The notes under the pieces were generated by a model. The model did not search any database. It saw only the letters and a list, made by a program, of their open reading frames with translations, and was not told where the DNA came from. This document shows positions 1 through 13,925 of a DNA stretch of 64,000 nucleotides, piece after piece (the stretch's first letter is position 1; each line of letters begins with the position of its first letter). The stretch comes from Candidatus Thioglobus sp. (GTDB lineage: Bacteria; Pseudomonadota; Gammaproteobacteria; PS1; Pseudothioglobaceae): assembly GCA_028345055.1 (NCBI GenBank), contig JAOMCO010000001.1:99437-163436 (forward strand), written 5' to 3'. The position numbers and the translations under genes were made by a program.

Positions 1-835
1 TATCTTTTCCATAAGATCCAGCTTCTGATCTAAAACATGGCGTATGTGCAACATATTTAAGGGGTAAGTCAGATTCATCGATTATTGAGTCGCGGACTAA
101 ATTGGTTAAAGGAACTTCAGCAGTTGGAATCAAATAAAGAGCTCTTGCCTCACCCTCTTCACCATGGAGATGAGTTTTAAATAAATCTGCTTCAAATTTA
201 GGCAATTGGCCTGTACCCATTAAAGAATCTGAATTCACCAAATAAGGGGCATAAGTTTCTTGGTAATTATTTTTTTCAGTGTGGTGATCCAACATAAACT
301 GAGTTAAAGCGCGCTGAAGCTTTGCTAGTTTTCCAGTCATGACTACAAATCTGGAGCCAGATATTTTGGCTGCTGCTGCAAAATCAATGCCATACATTTC
401 ACCCAAATCAACGTGGTCTTTGGGTTCAAAATCAAATTCACTTGGACCTTTTGTTGGCCAGCTTAGGACCTCTTCATTTTCATCTTCAGTACTTCCTTGT
501 GGTACTGAGGGATGAGGAATATTAGGCATCGATAAAGTAATATCACTAATTTTTGACTGGATTTCTTGGAGCTGAATTTTAGCATTATCAAGCTTTTCAC
601 CTAGTTCAGATACCTCCTTTAGAAGTTGCTCAATACTCTCTCCATTAGCCTTGGCTTGACCAATTGATTTAGACCTAGTGTTTCGCGAATTTTGTAATTC
701 TTGAGTTTTAACTTGAAGAATTTTTCTTTGGTCTTCAAGTTCATTAAACTCACCAGCATTAAAGGAAAAATTCCGCCTGTTGAGTTGCTCAACAACAAAA
801 TCGATATTTCCTCTTAAAAGCTTACTCTCTAGCAT
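1..835 (-). CDS. serS: Seryl-tRNA synthetase, 5' part (3' end beyond window)
   Basis: Charges tRNA-Ser with serine in the cytoplasm. Reading leftward from the ATG at 833-835, about 278 codons are visible and the frame is still open at base 1, against a usual length near 430 aa. The N-terminal half has the long helical arm typical of SerS (starts [14 protein letters not shown], then a Lys/Glu/Gln-rich coiled coil to about residue 110), followed by the start of the class II catalytic core. The class II motif 2 region ([11 protein letters not shown]) lies at the window edge. It is the first gene of its transcript here, and a TATAAT box lies about 30 bp upstream. The product is certain; the missing C-terminus cannot be assessed. 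Confidence 0.96.
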   Translation of the reverse strand, partial: MLESKLLRGNIDFVVEQLNRRNFSFNAGEFNELEDQRKILQVKTQELQNSRNTRSKSIGQAKANGESIEQLLKEVSELGEKLDNAKIQLQEIQSKISDITLSMPNIPHPSVPQGSTEDENEEVLSWPTKGPSEFDFEPKDHVDLGEMYGIDFAAAAKISGSRFVVMTGKLAKLQRALTQFMLDHHTEKNNYQETYAPYLVNSDSLMGTGQLPKFEADLFKTHLHGEEGEARALYLIPTAEVPLTNLVRDSIIDESDLPLKYVAHTPCFRSEAGSYGKD

Positions 836-862
836 GATACTCAGTTAAATTATTATCCATAA

Positions 863-868
863 ATTATA
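863..868 (-). promoter_or_regulatory. Candidate -10 box for serS
   Basis: A perfect TATAAT on the minus strand, 27 bases upstream of the serS start codon. No convincing -35 is seen at 16-18 bp. The nearest (ATGACT) sits 19 bp away, so the assignment is tentative. Confidence 0.35.
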
Positions 869-941
869 CTATGTACTGGTTTGATAGAGTCATTGTTAGC
901 CTTGTATCAAAGTTTCCTGGTTGACTTTCATTTTTAACACC

Positions 942-2213
942 CTAATACTGGTACTTAATTTCTAAATTAACTCTCTGATAATCATCTAATGTAGCAAAAG
1001 CACGATTATCATTAGCATTCATATAAGTTCCACTAAAAGAAGCTTGCCACTGATCATTAATATCCCAATCAAGAGTTGCCGAACTAAGATTTAGGTCATT
1101 ATTAGAGGATATAACGTTTGACAACCCCCACTTCCAGTCAGAGTCTCCAAACTTATCACTGACGCTCGCCATATAGCTCATGTTGTTTTTTTTTGTGCTA
1201 ACACCAACACCTAAAATTGAAGGTGTTAAATAATCACCGGAAAAATCCAAAAGATACTGAGAATTAATAGATATTAACCACTGTCGATCATCATTCTGAA
1301 TATCAAATGCCAAATCCCAATCAAGGCGATCTACTTTAACAAATTGTCCTGTTTGATTATGTTGAATATTATTTTTATAGGCAACATCAAACTTAAGCAA
1401 ATAGTCATTAAAAGCCTTATTGACTCCAAAACCCATAAGTTGATATGGAGTTGCATATACCAGTCCATCAGTAAGATTGATTAAGGCATTATTGGGTACG
1501 AGCTGACCCAAATAAAATGCCATATCACTTCCCTCACTACTTATCCCATAGCGCATTCCAAACTCATCATAGGTGTCATTTTTCAAAACAAGAAGCTTAC
1601 TCTTGGAAATTGTTGGATTGGTATTATAGAAAAAACTTAAATCCCTATTATCAAAATAGCGCGTTGCACTCAAAAACCACTGAGGCAACATGGATGGATC
1701 AGTTAATCCGCCAGAGGGATTAACAACATCAAGTGCACCGCCTTCGAGCTCACCCCACCCAATAGTATATTTCCCTATTTTGGTACTCCAGTCATCAAAA
1801 CTAAACTGTAAAAAGGCCTTTTCGACTTCTAAATCATTTTTTTCAGTTGAATAATTGCTATCACTTGGCCAATATTGAGTCGCTTTAAGCTCAACCTCTC
1901 CATAACCTGAATCCGATACAGACCCATTAGTTCCAAGCGTAATCTCCGTTCTTTCTTTAGAAGTACTGTAATCACTTGCAGGGTTAACGCCCCACTTTTG
2001 AGTCACCCCAAGGTCTAACCAGAATAATGGCTTATCTGATACAGAGCTATCTTCACCAAAGATATCACTATCATCAGACCACTCATCAAACTCCCCTTCA
2101 GATTCATCAAAAACAGTATCATCATCAAAAAATGAGTTCTCTGCATTAACATTCAGTAAGAAGACAAAACCAAATATTACAAAAATAAATTGTCTTAGAA
2201 AACTATTAAACAT
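942..2213 (-). CDS. Outer-membrane beta-barrel protein of an RND/LolA-like cluster
   Basis: 423 aa. Residues 1-24 form a signal peptide (hydrophobic run FVIFGFVFLL, cleavage after NVNA). Residues 28-60 are a very acidic, Ser/Asp-rich stretch including DEWSDDSD. From about residue 63 the chain alternates polar and hydrophobic residues with many aromatics and ends in an aromatic-terminated strand (EIKYQY), as outer-membrane barrels do. The pattern resembles DUF1302-type or porin-like barrels, but no family was confirmed. It is the last gene of a three-gene unit, 8 bp after the LolA-like gene, which itself overlaps the RND permease gene. In comparable clusters (MMPL-type RND with a LolA-like protein and a barrel) the set is thought to move hydrophobic molecules between inner and outer membrane. 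The substrate is unknown. Confidence 0.72.
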   Translation of the reverse strand: MFNSFLRQFIFVIFGFVFLLNVNAENSFFDDDTVFDESEGEFDEWSDDSDIFGEDSSVSDKPLFWLDLGVTQKWGVNPASDYSTSKERTEITLGTNGSVSDSGYGEVELKATQYWPSDSNYSTEKNDLEVEKAFLQFSFDDWSTKIGKYTIGWGELEGGALDVVNPSGGLTDPSMLPQWFLSATRYFDNRDLSFFYNTNPTISKSKLLVLKNDTYDEFGMRYGISSEGSDMAFYLGQLVPNNALINLTDGLVYATPYQLMGFGVNKAFNDYLLKFDVAYKNNIQHNQTGQFVKVDRLDWDLAFDIQNDDRQWLISINSQYLLDFSGDYLTPSILGVGVSTKKNNMSYMASVSDKFGDSDWKWGLSNVISSNNDLNLSSATLDWDINDQWQASFSGTYMNANDNRAFATLDDYQRVNLEIKYQY

Positions 2214-2221
2214 CTAATTGT

Positions 2222-3136
2222 TTATTGAGCTTGTTTGCGAAGATCTTTAAGATACTTCTCTCTGAAGGCCTGGTCAGTAAGGGCTCTCTGAGTTAAAAAA
2301 TCCTCCTTGATATCCACACCAAAATTGATAGCTTCGAGCCTCATATTAGTTAGCCTATTACTGACAGTATTAAAAAATGTTAGACTTCTACCCATCCACA
2401 CATCATTAATTTTTTCAACTTTACCAACCTCAAGCTTTTTGATAGGATTGGAGTTCTTGTCAAACATTTGAACCTTCAAGGTAATAAATCTCTCGGTATC
2501 TACCCAGCTCTGAGTTTTTCCATAACTACTTTTACTGAGTCGATGAGGTTTTGGTGACGACTCAACAACCGCAACATCACGACCCCTAAACTTGCCCTGC
2601 TCCAATAGTTTATAGGTATAGTCATCAAGCTTTCCAGACTCCTGATCTTCAGTTGTCATTTCAGTACCAAAAATACTAGCAGACTCAGTCTCCTCATCGT
2701 CACTGTTTCTGACACTGATTCTCTTCACTTTTCCAAGAGCAGACAAATATAGCCAGGTTTCGTTATCTCTATCACTATCATCATAGCTATAAGAGAGCAT
2801 ACCAATTCCCCTCTCACTTGCTGGCTCAAGAATGATTGCAACACTCTTAGTATCTTTATCATCTATACCGGTATTAATTTGTGCATTCTCAACCAATTTA
2901 ATGCGAGGCTTTTCAGCACACTTAATCTTGCCATCTTTTTTGCCATATTTACAAGTCGTTAGTTTCATTCTCGTAAACGCAGAGTCTGTTGATTTTCTAG
3001 ACTCTTCGTCAACTCTTTCCATAATTTCTCTTGCGCTTAGATCAGTTTCAGCTAAGGCATTTAGACTAAACATTGCAACACAGAAAGTTACTAAGAGCAG
3101 TTTTAAGTTCAAATCATTTGTTACTGGTTTATTCAT
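2222..3136 (-). CDS. LolA-like periplasmic protein (outer-membrane lipoprotein-sorting family)
   Basis: 304 aa with a signal peptide (residues 1-29, cleavage after LNALA). The mature part starts with DLSAREIMERVDEESR, then a long beta-rich domain with an ETWLYLSALGKVKRI segment typical of LolA-like/DUF1329-related proteins annotated 'outer membrane lipoprotein-sorting protein'. These fold into a half-barrel that cradles a lipid or acyl chain in the periplasm. The start overlaps the end of the RND permease gene by 4 bp (ATGA), so the two are translationally coupled, and the barrel gene follows 8 bp later. It is not the canonical LolA chaperone, being longer and in a different context. Role inferred: periplasmic carrier between the permease and the barrel. 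Confidence 0.78.
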   Translation of the reverse strand: MNKPVTNDLNLKLLLVTFCVAMFSLNALAETDLSAREIMERVDEESRKSTDSAFTRMKLTTCKYGKKDGKIKCAEKPRIKLVENAQINTGIDDKDTKSVAIILEPASERGIGMLSYSYDDSDRDNETWLYLSALGKVKRISVRNSDDEETESASIFGTEMTTEDQESGKLDDYTYKLLEQGKFRGRDVAVVESSPKPHRLSKSSYGKTQSWVDTERFITLKVQMFDKNSNPIKKLEVGKVEKINDVWMGRSLTFFNTVSNRLTNMRLEAINFGVDIKEDFLTQRALTDQAFREKYLKDLRKQAQ

Positions 3137-5826
3137 TTTGAAACCTCTATAAAGTTTAAATTATCATCAACATCTTTCTGGCCAAATTTTGGCTTAAATA
3201 TCATTATCAGTGCTGGGAAAAACAACAAGTCACATAGCAGTGCTACAAAAATAGCTAAGGAGCCAAAGCCTCCTATTTTAGCTAATCCTAAATAGTCACT
3301 AAAGGTTAGCATAAAAAACCCGCAACCCAATATGAGCGTTGTAAAAGTAACCGCCTGTCCAACCTCTTTTATGGTTTCAACCAGGGCGATTTTCATGTTG
3401 TGGTTTTGAGCGAGTGACATTCTGTAATGACTAATAAAGTGAATTGTATCATCGACCGCAATACCAATAATTAAAGGCGCAATCATGAGTGTATCTGTAT
3501 CAAGCGAAATTCCAAGAAGGCCCATCAGTCCAAACGCTAATGTTGCAGGAATTAGATTCGGCACAATTGACATCACACCTGCCTGAAATGAACCAAGAGT
3601 CAGCATCATAAGTAGACTGATGACAACTGCTGCTATCGCCAAACTCTTAAATTGATTCTTACTAATATCATCTGCAAGCCTCATCATTAATGCAAAAGAG
3701 CCAGTAATTTGAACCTTGAGTTCTGGATAGATTTCTGTAAGTTTATTAAACTCGTAATTAATATCTTTTTGAATCTCATCAAAAAATTCTTTGTATTCTT
3801 CAGAACCAGCATTTCTAAGCTGAACACTGATATGACTTTTACTGAAATCATCACTAACCAAAGCTCTTCGTTCCTCTGGATTCGAACTATTAAAAAGATA
3901 AAGGAGTTGAGAGACCGCAATCTGACTATTTGGGATAGTTCTGTACTCTTCTGAACTTTGCATAATCGCATGAGTATCTTTTACAAGGTCAGCCAGAGAA
4001 TTTGTACGGATAATATAGTCACTATAGCTGTCTTCAATTTTATTCTGAAGTCTGTCCATTGAGCTTAAGACAGCAGGATCCATGATTCCTTCAGAACTGG
4101 CTGTATCAACCACAATGACCATGTTTCCAGTTCCCATCATATTGTCATCAACAATATCGTATGCTTGACCAATTGGAACATCATCAGAATAAAGCTCAAC
4201 TAGGTTTGAGTCTATTTTTACTTGTGTTGCGCCATACAAACACACTATAAATACTCCAAAAAAGACAATGGCAATTAAGTATCGGAAACGCTCTACAAAA
4301 GCTGGGATTCTGTCTAGTAATGGCTGTAACCAGTCTGCGCTCACTAACCAAGTAAAACCAATTTTTTTTGATAAACTTAATAAAGGTTTTGTAAAAAAAC
4401 ATAAAAATCTTAATGACTTTAATTTGAGGTTTAAAGCTAGAACCTTTATTCCATTTTTGTTATTTTCTTGATTTCCAGCTTTTTTAGTTTGCATTGGATG
4501 CCAATAATTTAATAAGACAGGTAGCAAATAGATTGTGTAAGCAAATGCAAAGAAAACTCCAGCTGCAGAAGATAGGCCAAATTGAACAAACATAGGCATA
4601 CCTGTTGCTGCCAATGAAGACATGCCAGCCATCGTAGTGATGGTTGTTAAGAGAATAGGTACTCCAGTCTTGCCATAAGCTTTTGATAATGCTTCATCAT
4701 GCTCCTTGCCATCCCGCCTAAAAAATAAATATGAGCTCATGACATGAACACAATCAGCCACACCAACAGCAATGACAAGCATTACAGTTAACGCAATGAG
4801 AGTTGTCGATGCTAAATTAAGCCAGCTCAGACCGCCGATCACAAAAAGAATACTGAGTCCTATTGCAAGTTGAGGCAGAACAACGGCGCTGGCAGAGCGA
4901 AACAAAGTCCAAAGCAAAAGGTTTATGATGACTACCATTCCTACCAACAAGAATGCAGCTTGGATCAGAGTGTCCATAGCTAAAGAGATCATTGCAGAGT
5001 TGCCAATCGGATAAAAGTTGAAGTGATCAGTCATCTTTGACTGCTCAGTGATTGCTGTTATAGCCTTCATAAACGGAATATAGAGAGCAGCCTCATCAGG
5101 CTGGTATTCGATTTTTTGAATCACAGCGCTCTCATCAATACTAGCATCAAAATCATCACTCCAGTCATCATCAGAAAAAAGAGAGAGTTCGTCATCAGAC
5201 TCTTGAACTACTGGAATAGCACCAAAATCAGTTTTTATTGAGATTGCCCCATAACGGTGATCCTTTGAAAACATAAATAGCTCAAGACTCGGCTGTTCAT
5301 CAGCCTCAGAACTAATTTCATTTAGCTGATTAATGTCACTTGGAATTATTTTAGGTACTAAACGAGGTGAACTTAAAACATCATCTTCATTTTTCTGAAT
5401 TCTGATATTTGATAAGGACTGAACTCTCTTAATGTGTGAAAGTGATTCAACAATATCTGGAGTTAAGCCATACTTTTCAAGCCAAACATCGTCACTTATC
5501 TGCTCATAATTATCTAGGGTCTGTGTTATCTCTGAGATTAAAGTGAGCGATTTATTTGAGAAGACATCTCCATCTTTTGCTTCATAAACAATGAAAAGAC
5601 CATCATCACTTCCAAATTGATCACGAAACTCGTCTAAAGCCTCAATTGCTGGATCAGACTCACTAAACCAAACATCAAAGGAAGTGTCAAGGACAAAACG
5701 AGAAGCACCATAACCCATGAAAATTGTTGACAATAGGGCGACTAATAGAACTGCTTTTCGATATGGAATAAGCTGCGAGGGCACTTTCGCAAAATACTTA
5801 TTAAGATAAAGTAATAGATTCTTCAT
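3133..5826 (-). CDS. RND-superfamily permease, MMPL/HAE3 type
   Basis: 897 aa inner-membrane protein. It has TM1 at about 26-45, a large periplasmic loop (46-285), TM2-TM6 to about 440, TM7 at 514-533, a second large loop and a final membrane block. This is the internally duplicated RND layout. Both halves carry the family signature in the helix after the loop (GVADCVHVMSSY near 355-366, and GIAVDDTIHFISHY in the C-terminal half). The length fits HAE3/MMPL-type exporters of hydrophobic molecules (lipids, hopanoids, pigments) rather than 1000-residue HAE1 drug pumps, and there is no adaptor or TolC gene nearby. An unusual acidic insert (DDDWSDDFD at 219-227) lies in the first periplasmic loop. 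It is the first gene of the three-gene cluster, with a 4-bp overlap into the LolA-like gene. Substrate unknown. Confidence 0.87.
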   Translation of the reverse strand: MKNLLLYLNKYFAKVPSQLIPYRKAVLLVALLSTIFMGYGASRFVLDTSFDVWFSESDPAIEALDEFRDQFGSDDGLFIVYEAKDGDVFSNKSLTLISEITQTLDNYEQISDDVWLEKYGLTPDIVESLSHIKRVQSLSNIRIQKNEDDVLSSPRLVPKIIPSDINQLNEISSEADEQPSLELFMFSKDHRYGAISIKTDFGAIPVVQESDDELSLFSDDDWSDDFDASIDESAVIQKIEYQPDEAALYIPFMKAITAITEQSKMTDHFNFYPIGNSAMISLAMDTLIQAAFLLVGMVVIINLLLWTLFRSASAVVLPQLAIGLSILFVIGGLSWLNLASTTLIALTVMLVIAVGVADCVHVMSSYLFFRRDGKEHDEALSKAYGKTGVPILLTTITTMAGMSSLAATGMPMFVQFGLSSAAGVFFAFAYTIYLLPVLLNYWHPMQTKKAGNQENNKNGIKVLALNLKLKSLRFLCFFTKPLLSLSKKIGFTWLVSADWLQPLLDRIPAFVERFRYLIAIVFFGVFIVCLYGATQVKIDSNLVELYSDDVPIGQAYDIVDDNMMGTGNMVIVVDTASSEGIMDPAVLSSMDRLQNKIEDSYSDYIIRTNSLADLVKDTHAIMQSSEEYRTIPNSQIAVSQLLYLFNSSNPEERRALVSDDFSKSHISVQLRNAGSEEYKEFFDEIQKDINYEFNKLTEIYPELKVQITGSFALMMRLADDISKNQFKSLAIAAVVISLLMMLTLGSFQAGVMSIVPNLIPATLAFGLMGLLGISLDTDTLMIAPLIIGIAVDDTIHFISHYRMSLAQNHNMKIALVETIKEVGQAVTFTTLILGCGFFMLTFSDYLGLAKIGGFGSLAIFVALLCDLLFFPALIMIFKPKFGQKDVDDNLNFIEVSK

Positions 5827-5890
5827 AATTAACTTTGGAAGGCCGGCTTATATTATAACTATTTGTTGCTAAAAAGATTAAATTCAAGAG

Positions 5891-6841
5891 TTAACTTGAT
5901 CTATTTTTATGCCAATAAATTAGACCCTGAGCATTAATTTTTACATCAAGACTTAGCCTCTCTTCTACAAAATTTGTATCACTCACACCAATCTCATTGA
6001 GTCCCTTAAGAAAATAATTCATCATTTTTCTATAAATGATTGATTCTGCATCATTTTTACCCGCATACTTGATTGCTAAATCACTCACAAAATGGATACT
6101 TTCTGTTAAGTCATTTACAATTTTTTTGGTTGGCTTTATAGCTGAAAAATGAGTTAAGCAGACTCGCTGAGGCTTAAACTCCATTATTCGATTAATGCTT
6201 TTAATGAGGGCTTCAGGATCGAACTGGACAGGACTAGTACTTGGCAAAATATAGATTTTGCCTCCACAATCAAGATCGCGATAGGAAACTCCAAAGGTGT
6301 CACCAGTAAACATTGACTTTGTAGACTTGTCCCATAAACAAAAATGATGTTTAGCATGCCCTGGAGTATCAATAAACCTGAGCTCTCTTCCTTCAAAATC
6401 TAAAATAAAGTTATCTTCTGCCTCAATCACTCTATTAGCATCTATCGGAATAATTTCACCATAATATTCTTTAAATTTCTCTTCTCCATAGACTGCCATA
6501 GCTCCTTCAATTAGTTTACTTGGATCAATCATGTGACGAGCACCCCTTGGATGGACTATCAAACTTGCATTTTGACATTGCATCATCAGTTCACCAGCAC
6601 CACCTGCATGATCTAGATGAACATGAGTTGGAATAACATAACACACATCCAAAAAACTGAGGCCTTTCTGGATTAGAGCATTTTCAACAACAGGAACACT
6701 ATAATTAGTGCCTGTTTCAATAATGGCAACCTTGTTGTTCTGACTCAGAAGATATATTGATGCAAAATCTTTACTATAGTATCCAGAATCTACAACATCA
6801 ATTCCTATTGCAACATTGATTACTTCTAGTTTATTAATCAT
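5891..6841 (-). CDS. Metallo-beta-lactamase-fold hydrolase
   Basis: 316 aa, cytoplasmic, no signal peptide. Zinc-site motifs are complete: THVHLDHAGG (HxHxDH) near residue 72, DTPGHAKHH with the third-site His, FTGDTFG with the bridging Asp, and LTHF with the final His. The remaining C-terminal ~70 residues are helical. The family includes glyoxalase II-like thioesterases, lactonases and phosphodiesterases; motifs alone do not tell which. It lies 64 bp upstream of the RND permease on the same strand and could be cotranscribed with it, but no functional link is visible. It is the last gene before the rRNA operon terminator. Confidence 0.85.
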   Translation of the reverse strand: MINKLEVINVAIGIDVVDSGYYSKDFASIYLLSQNNKVAIIETGTNYSVPVVENALIQKGLSFLDVCYVIPTHVHLDHAGGAGELMMQCQNASLIVHPRGARHMIDPSKLIEGAMAVYGEEKFKEYYGEIIPIDANRVIEAEDNFILDFEGRELRFIDTPGHAKHHFCLWDKSTKSMFTGDTFGVSYRDLDCGGKIYILPSTSPVQFDPEALIKSINRIMEFKPQRVCLTHFSAIKPTKKIVNDLTESIHFVSDLAIKYAGKNDAESIIYRKMMNYFLKGLNEIGVSDTNFVEERLSLDVKINAQGLIYWHKNRSS

Positions 6842-6901
6842 AAATTATTTTGAAGATTGAATTTCTTGAAAAATCTTAATTTTACTTGATTAAATTTGGA
6901 T

Positions 6902-6939
6902 AAAAAAATACCCCGCCTATGAAAAGGTCGGGGTATTTT
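6902..6939 (-). terminator. Rho-independent terminator of the rRNA operon
   Basis: An 11-bp perfect stem (AAAATACCCCG / CGGGGTATTTT) with a 13-nt loop lies just after the 5S 3' end. Read on the minus strand it is followed by a run of U residues. Confidence 0.9.
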
Positions 6940-6947
6940 GAATAAAA

Positions 6948-7064
6948 GCCTAGCAATGTCCTACTCTCACATGGGGAGACCCCACACTACCATCGGCGCT
7001 AAGTGGTTTCACTTCTGAGTTCGGGATGGGATCAGGTGGGTCACACTTGCTATTATCACTAAGC
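6948..7064 (-). rRNA. rrf: 5S ribosomal RNA
   Basis: About 117 nt. The minus strand contains the conserved 5S core (CCGAACTCAGAAGTGAAAC and GCGCCGATGGTAGTGTGGGG). The ends were set by a 10-bp helix I: GCTTAGTGAT at the 5' side pairs base for base (with G-U wobbles) with ATTGCTAGGC at the 3' side. It lies about 150 bp after 23S and just before the operon terminator. Confidence 0.93.
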
Positions 7065-7214
7065 AAACTGCTTACTTGAACTAGGTCGGAACCCAAATCA
7101 AATGAATTAAAAAGTTTTTATACCAAGGAGGCATAACAAATTGGATAAAGTAAAGTTTATAAGGCATATTGCCTGTTGACACAACAACATCTCCAAATAT
7201 CTTGGGTGTTATAT

Positions 7215-10103
<2,889 letters not shown>

Positions 10104-10309
10104 ATATAACCCCAAAGTATCTGGGCTAAATGGTTTCGTATTTCACCTTGTGAAGTCACTAGTTATATCTTTCGATACAATCAGTGAATTCTATTTATCA
10201 ATGATAGAAATTAATCTATCAATGAGAATCCATATTTTTTGAAATTGTTGTGTCAATGCAATACACCTTACGTTGTATTGTATTTAACAAACTTTACTTC
10301 ATATCCAAA

Positions 10310-10321
10310 TTGTTAAAGAGC
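10310..10321 (-). promoter_or_regulatory. boxA antitermination element in the 16S-23S spacer
   Basis: Minus strand GCTCTTTAACAA, identical in core to the enterobacterial rRNA boxA bound by NusB/S10. It lies in the 10104-10406 spacer, where no protein gene is seen. Confidence 0.75.
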
Positions 10322-10406
10322 TCCATATCTAGTTGAACTAGAAATGGTATAAAAACTTAAATAAAATTTATAACTAAATCTTATTTAAGTTTTCATTTGA
10401 GAAAAA

Positions 10407-10482
10407 TGGTGGAGCTAAGCAGGATCGAACTGCTGACCTCCTGGATGCAAACCAGGCGCTCTCCCAGCTGAGCTATAGCCCC
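10407..10482 (-). tRNA. tRNA-Ala (anticodon TGC)
   Basis: 76 nt including an encoded CCA. Acceptor GGGGCTA pairs with TAGCTCC; the D-arm is AGCTCAGCTGGGAGAGC; the anticodon TGC is at 10447-10449 in a CCTGGTTTGCATCCAGG arm; the T-loop is GTTCGATCC. It sits in the 16S-23S spacer downstream of tRNA-Ile, the standard order. Confidence 0.97.
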
Positions 10483-10506
10483 AATTAAAACTAATAACCC
10501 AGAAAA

Positions 10507-10583
<77 letters not shown>

Positions 10584-10673
10584 TTAATATCAAATAAATT
10601 GAAATTGGGTTATTGGTCTTTTTCTCTTACTTTAATATTATCAAACAACTTGTGTGAACACTCATGCTTTTCT

Positions 10674-12213
<1,540 letters not shown>

Positions 12214-12345
12214 AATCTTTGACTTTTTAGAACACTTGGCATTTTATAACCAATAGTTCAATTTTTTAAAAAGCTTATCTGCTTTTGTTTTTTATGTGCA
12301 CTGCACAATTTCTTGCACGAGTGCCCACACAAGTTGCTTGATAAA

Positions 12346-12357
12346 TTGTTAAAGAAC
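12346..12357 (-). promoter_or_regulatory. boxA element in the rRNA leader
   Basis: Minus strand GTTCTTTAACAATTTATCA followed by a segment closely like the E. coli rrn leader (TTGTGTGGGCACTCG). This is the NusB/S10 antitermination site. The 12214-12399 leader holds no protein gene. Confidence 0.78.
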
Positions 12358-12399
12358 TACCACTCAAAAAAAGATTGATTTGCGCGGTGAAAGCGGGAA

Positions 12400-12427
12400 A
12401 TTATACATGCTCAAATCCCGGCGTCAA
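12400..12427 (-). promoter_or_regulatory. rRNA operon promoter
   Basis: -35 TTGACG (12422-12427), a 16-bp spacer and a perfect -10 TATAAT (12400-12405), followed by a GC-rich discriminator (CCCGC). That discriminator is typical of ppGpp-sensitive rRNA promoters. An A/T-rich stretch immediately upstream (about 12428-12455) looks like an UP element. It drives transcription of the whole 16S-5S operon. Confidence 0.85.
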
Positions 12428-12518
12428 GCTATATTGCTATTTTTTCTCAAATAAAGTTTAAAGCACAAAAAACATTGTTTAACTCTGACACAAAATAGTG
12501 ATTTAAATCAACAATATA

Positions 12519-12564
12519 TAGAGAGAATAAAAGCCAAAAATCTTCGTATTTTTTTTTCTCTCTA
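12519..12564. repeat. Inverted repeat between mnmE and the rRNA promoter
   Basis: TAGAGAGAA (12519-12527) and TTCTCTCTA (12556-12564) are perfect inverted arms of 9 bp around a 28-nt loop. The repeat starts 17 bp after the mnmE stop. The loop is too long for a standard terminator, although A/T runs flank the arms. It may end mnmE transcripts before the rRNA operon; this is unproven. Confidence 0.35.
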
Positions 12565-12580
12565 GAAGTCTAATTTTACT

Positions 12581-13925
12581 CTATTTACCAATACAAAAAG
12601 AAGAGAAGATTTCACCCAAAAGATTATCAGAAGAAAATTCACCAGTTATTTGACCAAGTTTCATACTTGCTTGTCGAAGATCCTCTGCGACTAACTCACT
12701 TGAACCTGCATTTAACTGACTTGAAGCATTATGAATAAACTTAAGAGTTTCATCTATTGCATTAATATGTCTTTTTCTTGCTAAAAAAACGCTCTCGATA
12801 CTTACATTCAATCCTGCAAACTCAGAAAGAGCCTGTTGAACCAAATCAATACCTTCACCGTTTTTTGCGGAGATTGCTATTTCTGTTAAGTTGTACAATT
12901 TTTTTAACAGATGGCTTATGGTCAACAAGATCAATTTTATTTCTAACTAATATTTTTGGTTTATTTTTAACTGAATCAGGCAATATTGTTAAATCAACAT
13001 CTGAATCACGTGAGTCAAAAACCAGCAAAATAATATCGGCATTATTGATTTCATTATGCGCTCTTCGAATTCCTTCTTGTTCAATAACATTGTCGCTATT
13101 ATGAAGACCAGCAGTATCAATTATATGAATAGGCATTCCATCAACATAAATAGTTTCTTTCAGGATATCTCTTGTTGTTCCTGCAATATCTGTGACTATT
13201 GCACTAGATTGTTTTGTTAAGGTGTTCAGCAAACTAGATTTACCAGCATTGGGTTTACCTGCAATTGCCACATGAATACCATCTCTTAAGATTGTGCCTT
13301 GGTTAGCAGTTCTAAGAATATCGGTAAGTGTCTCCTTAAGAATTTGAAGTTTATTTGATACTTCATGGGATTCTAAAAAATCAATTTCTTCATCAGAAAA
13401 ATCAATAGTGGCCTCTACAAAAACCCTCAATGAAATTAATTCTGAGAGTATTTGATTTATTTTTTCTGAAAACTCTCCAGTCAATGATCTAACCGCACTT
13501 AAGGCAGACTCCTCAGAGTTTGATTGAATCAAATCTTGAACAGCCTCAGCTTGAACTAAATCCATTTTTCCATTCAAGAAGGCCCTTTTAGAGAACTCTC
13601 CAGGCTCAGCAAGTCGAATATCTAAGGCTATTATTGTCTCTAGAGTCTTCTTTATTACACCTGGACCTCCATGTCCTTGAAATTCAACAACATCCTCACC
13701 AGTATAAGAGTTTGGACCTGGAAAAAATATAGCTACACCTTTATCAATAATATTATTATCACTGCAATAAAATGCCCCGTAATATACATATCTTGGTTTT
13801 AAATCATTTTTTAGAATCTTTTTAGAAACATTCAGAGCAAGAGGGCCTGAGACCCTAATAATACCAATACCACTTTGCCCCAATGCTGAAGCGAGAGCAC
13901 AGATTGTATGAACTTTAGGAGTCAC
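12581..13925 (-). CDS. mnmE: tRNA modification GTPase MnmE, interrupted by a frameshift
   Basis: With MnmG it installs the (carboxymethyl)aminomethyl group at U34 of tRNAs. It starts at GTG 13923-13925, overlapping the end of gshA by 11 bp. The first frame (13925 to 12855) gives an N-terminal THF-binding domain and a G domain with AGKPNAGKS (222-230), TDIAGTTRD, DTAGLH (270-275) and NKID (329-332). It then derails after residue 342. The rest, beginning LYNLTEIAISAKNGEG and ending in the diagnostic FCIGK catalytic tail, continues in another frame to 12581. Removing one A from the A7 run (T7 at 12899-12905 on the plus strand) restores a 447-aa protein, the normal MnmE length. Everything else is intact, so homopolymer error or poly-A slippage is likelier than true decay. 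MnmG is also present in this window. Confidence 0.93.
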
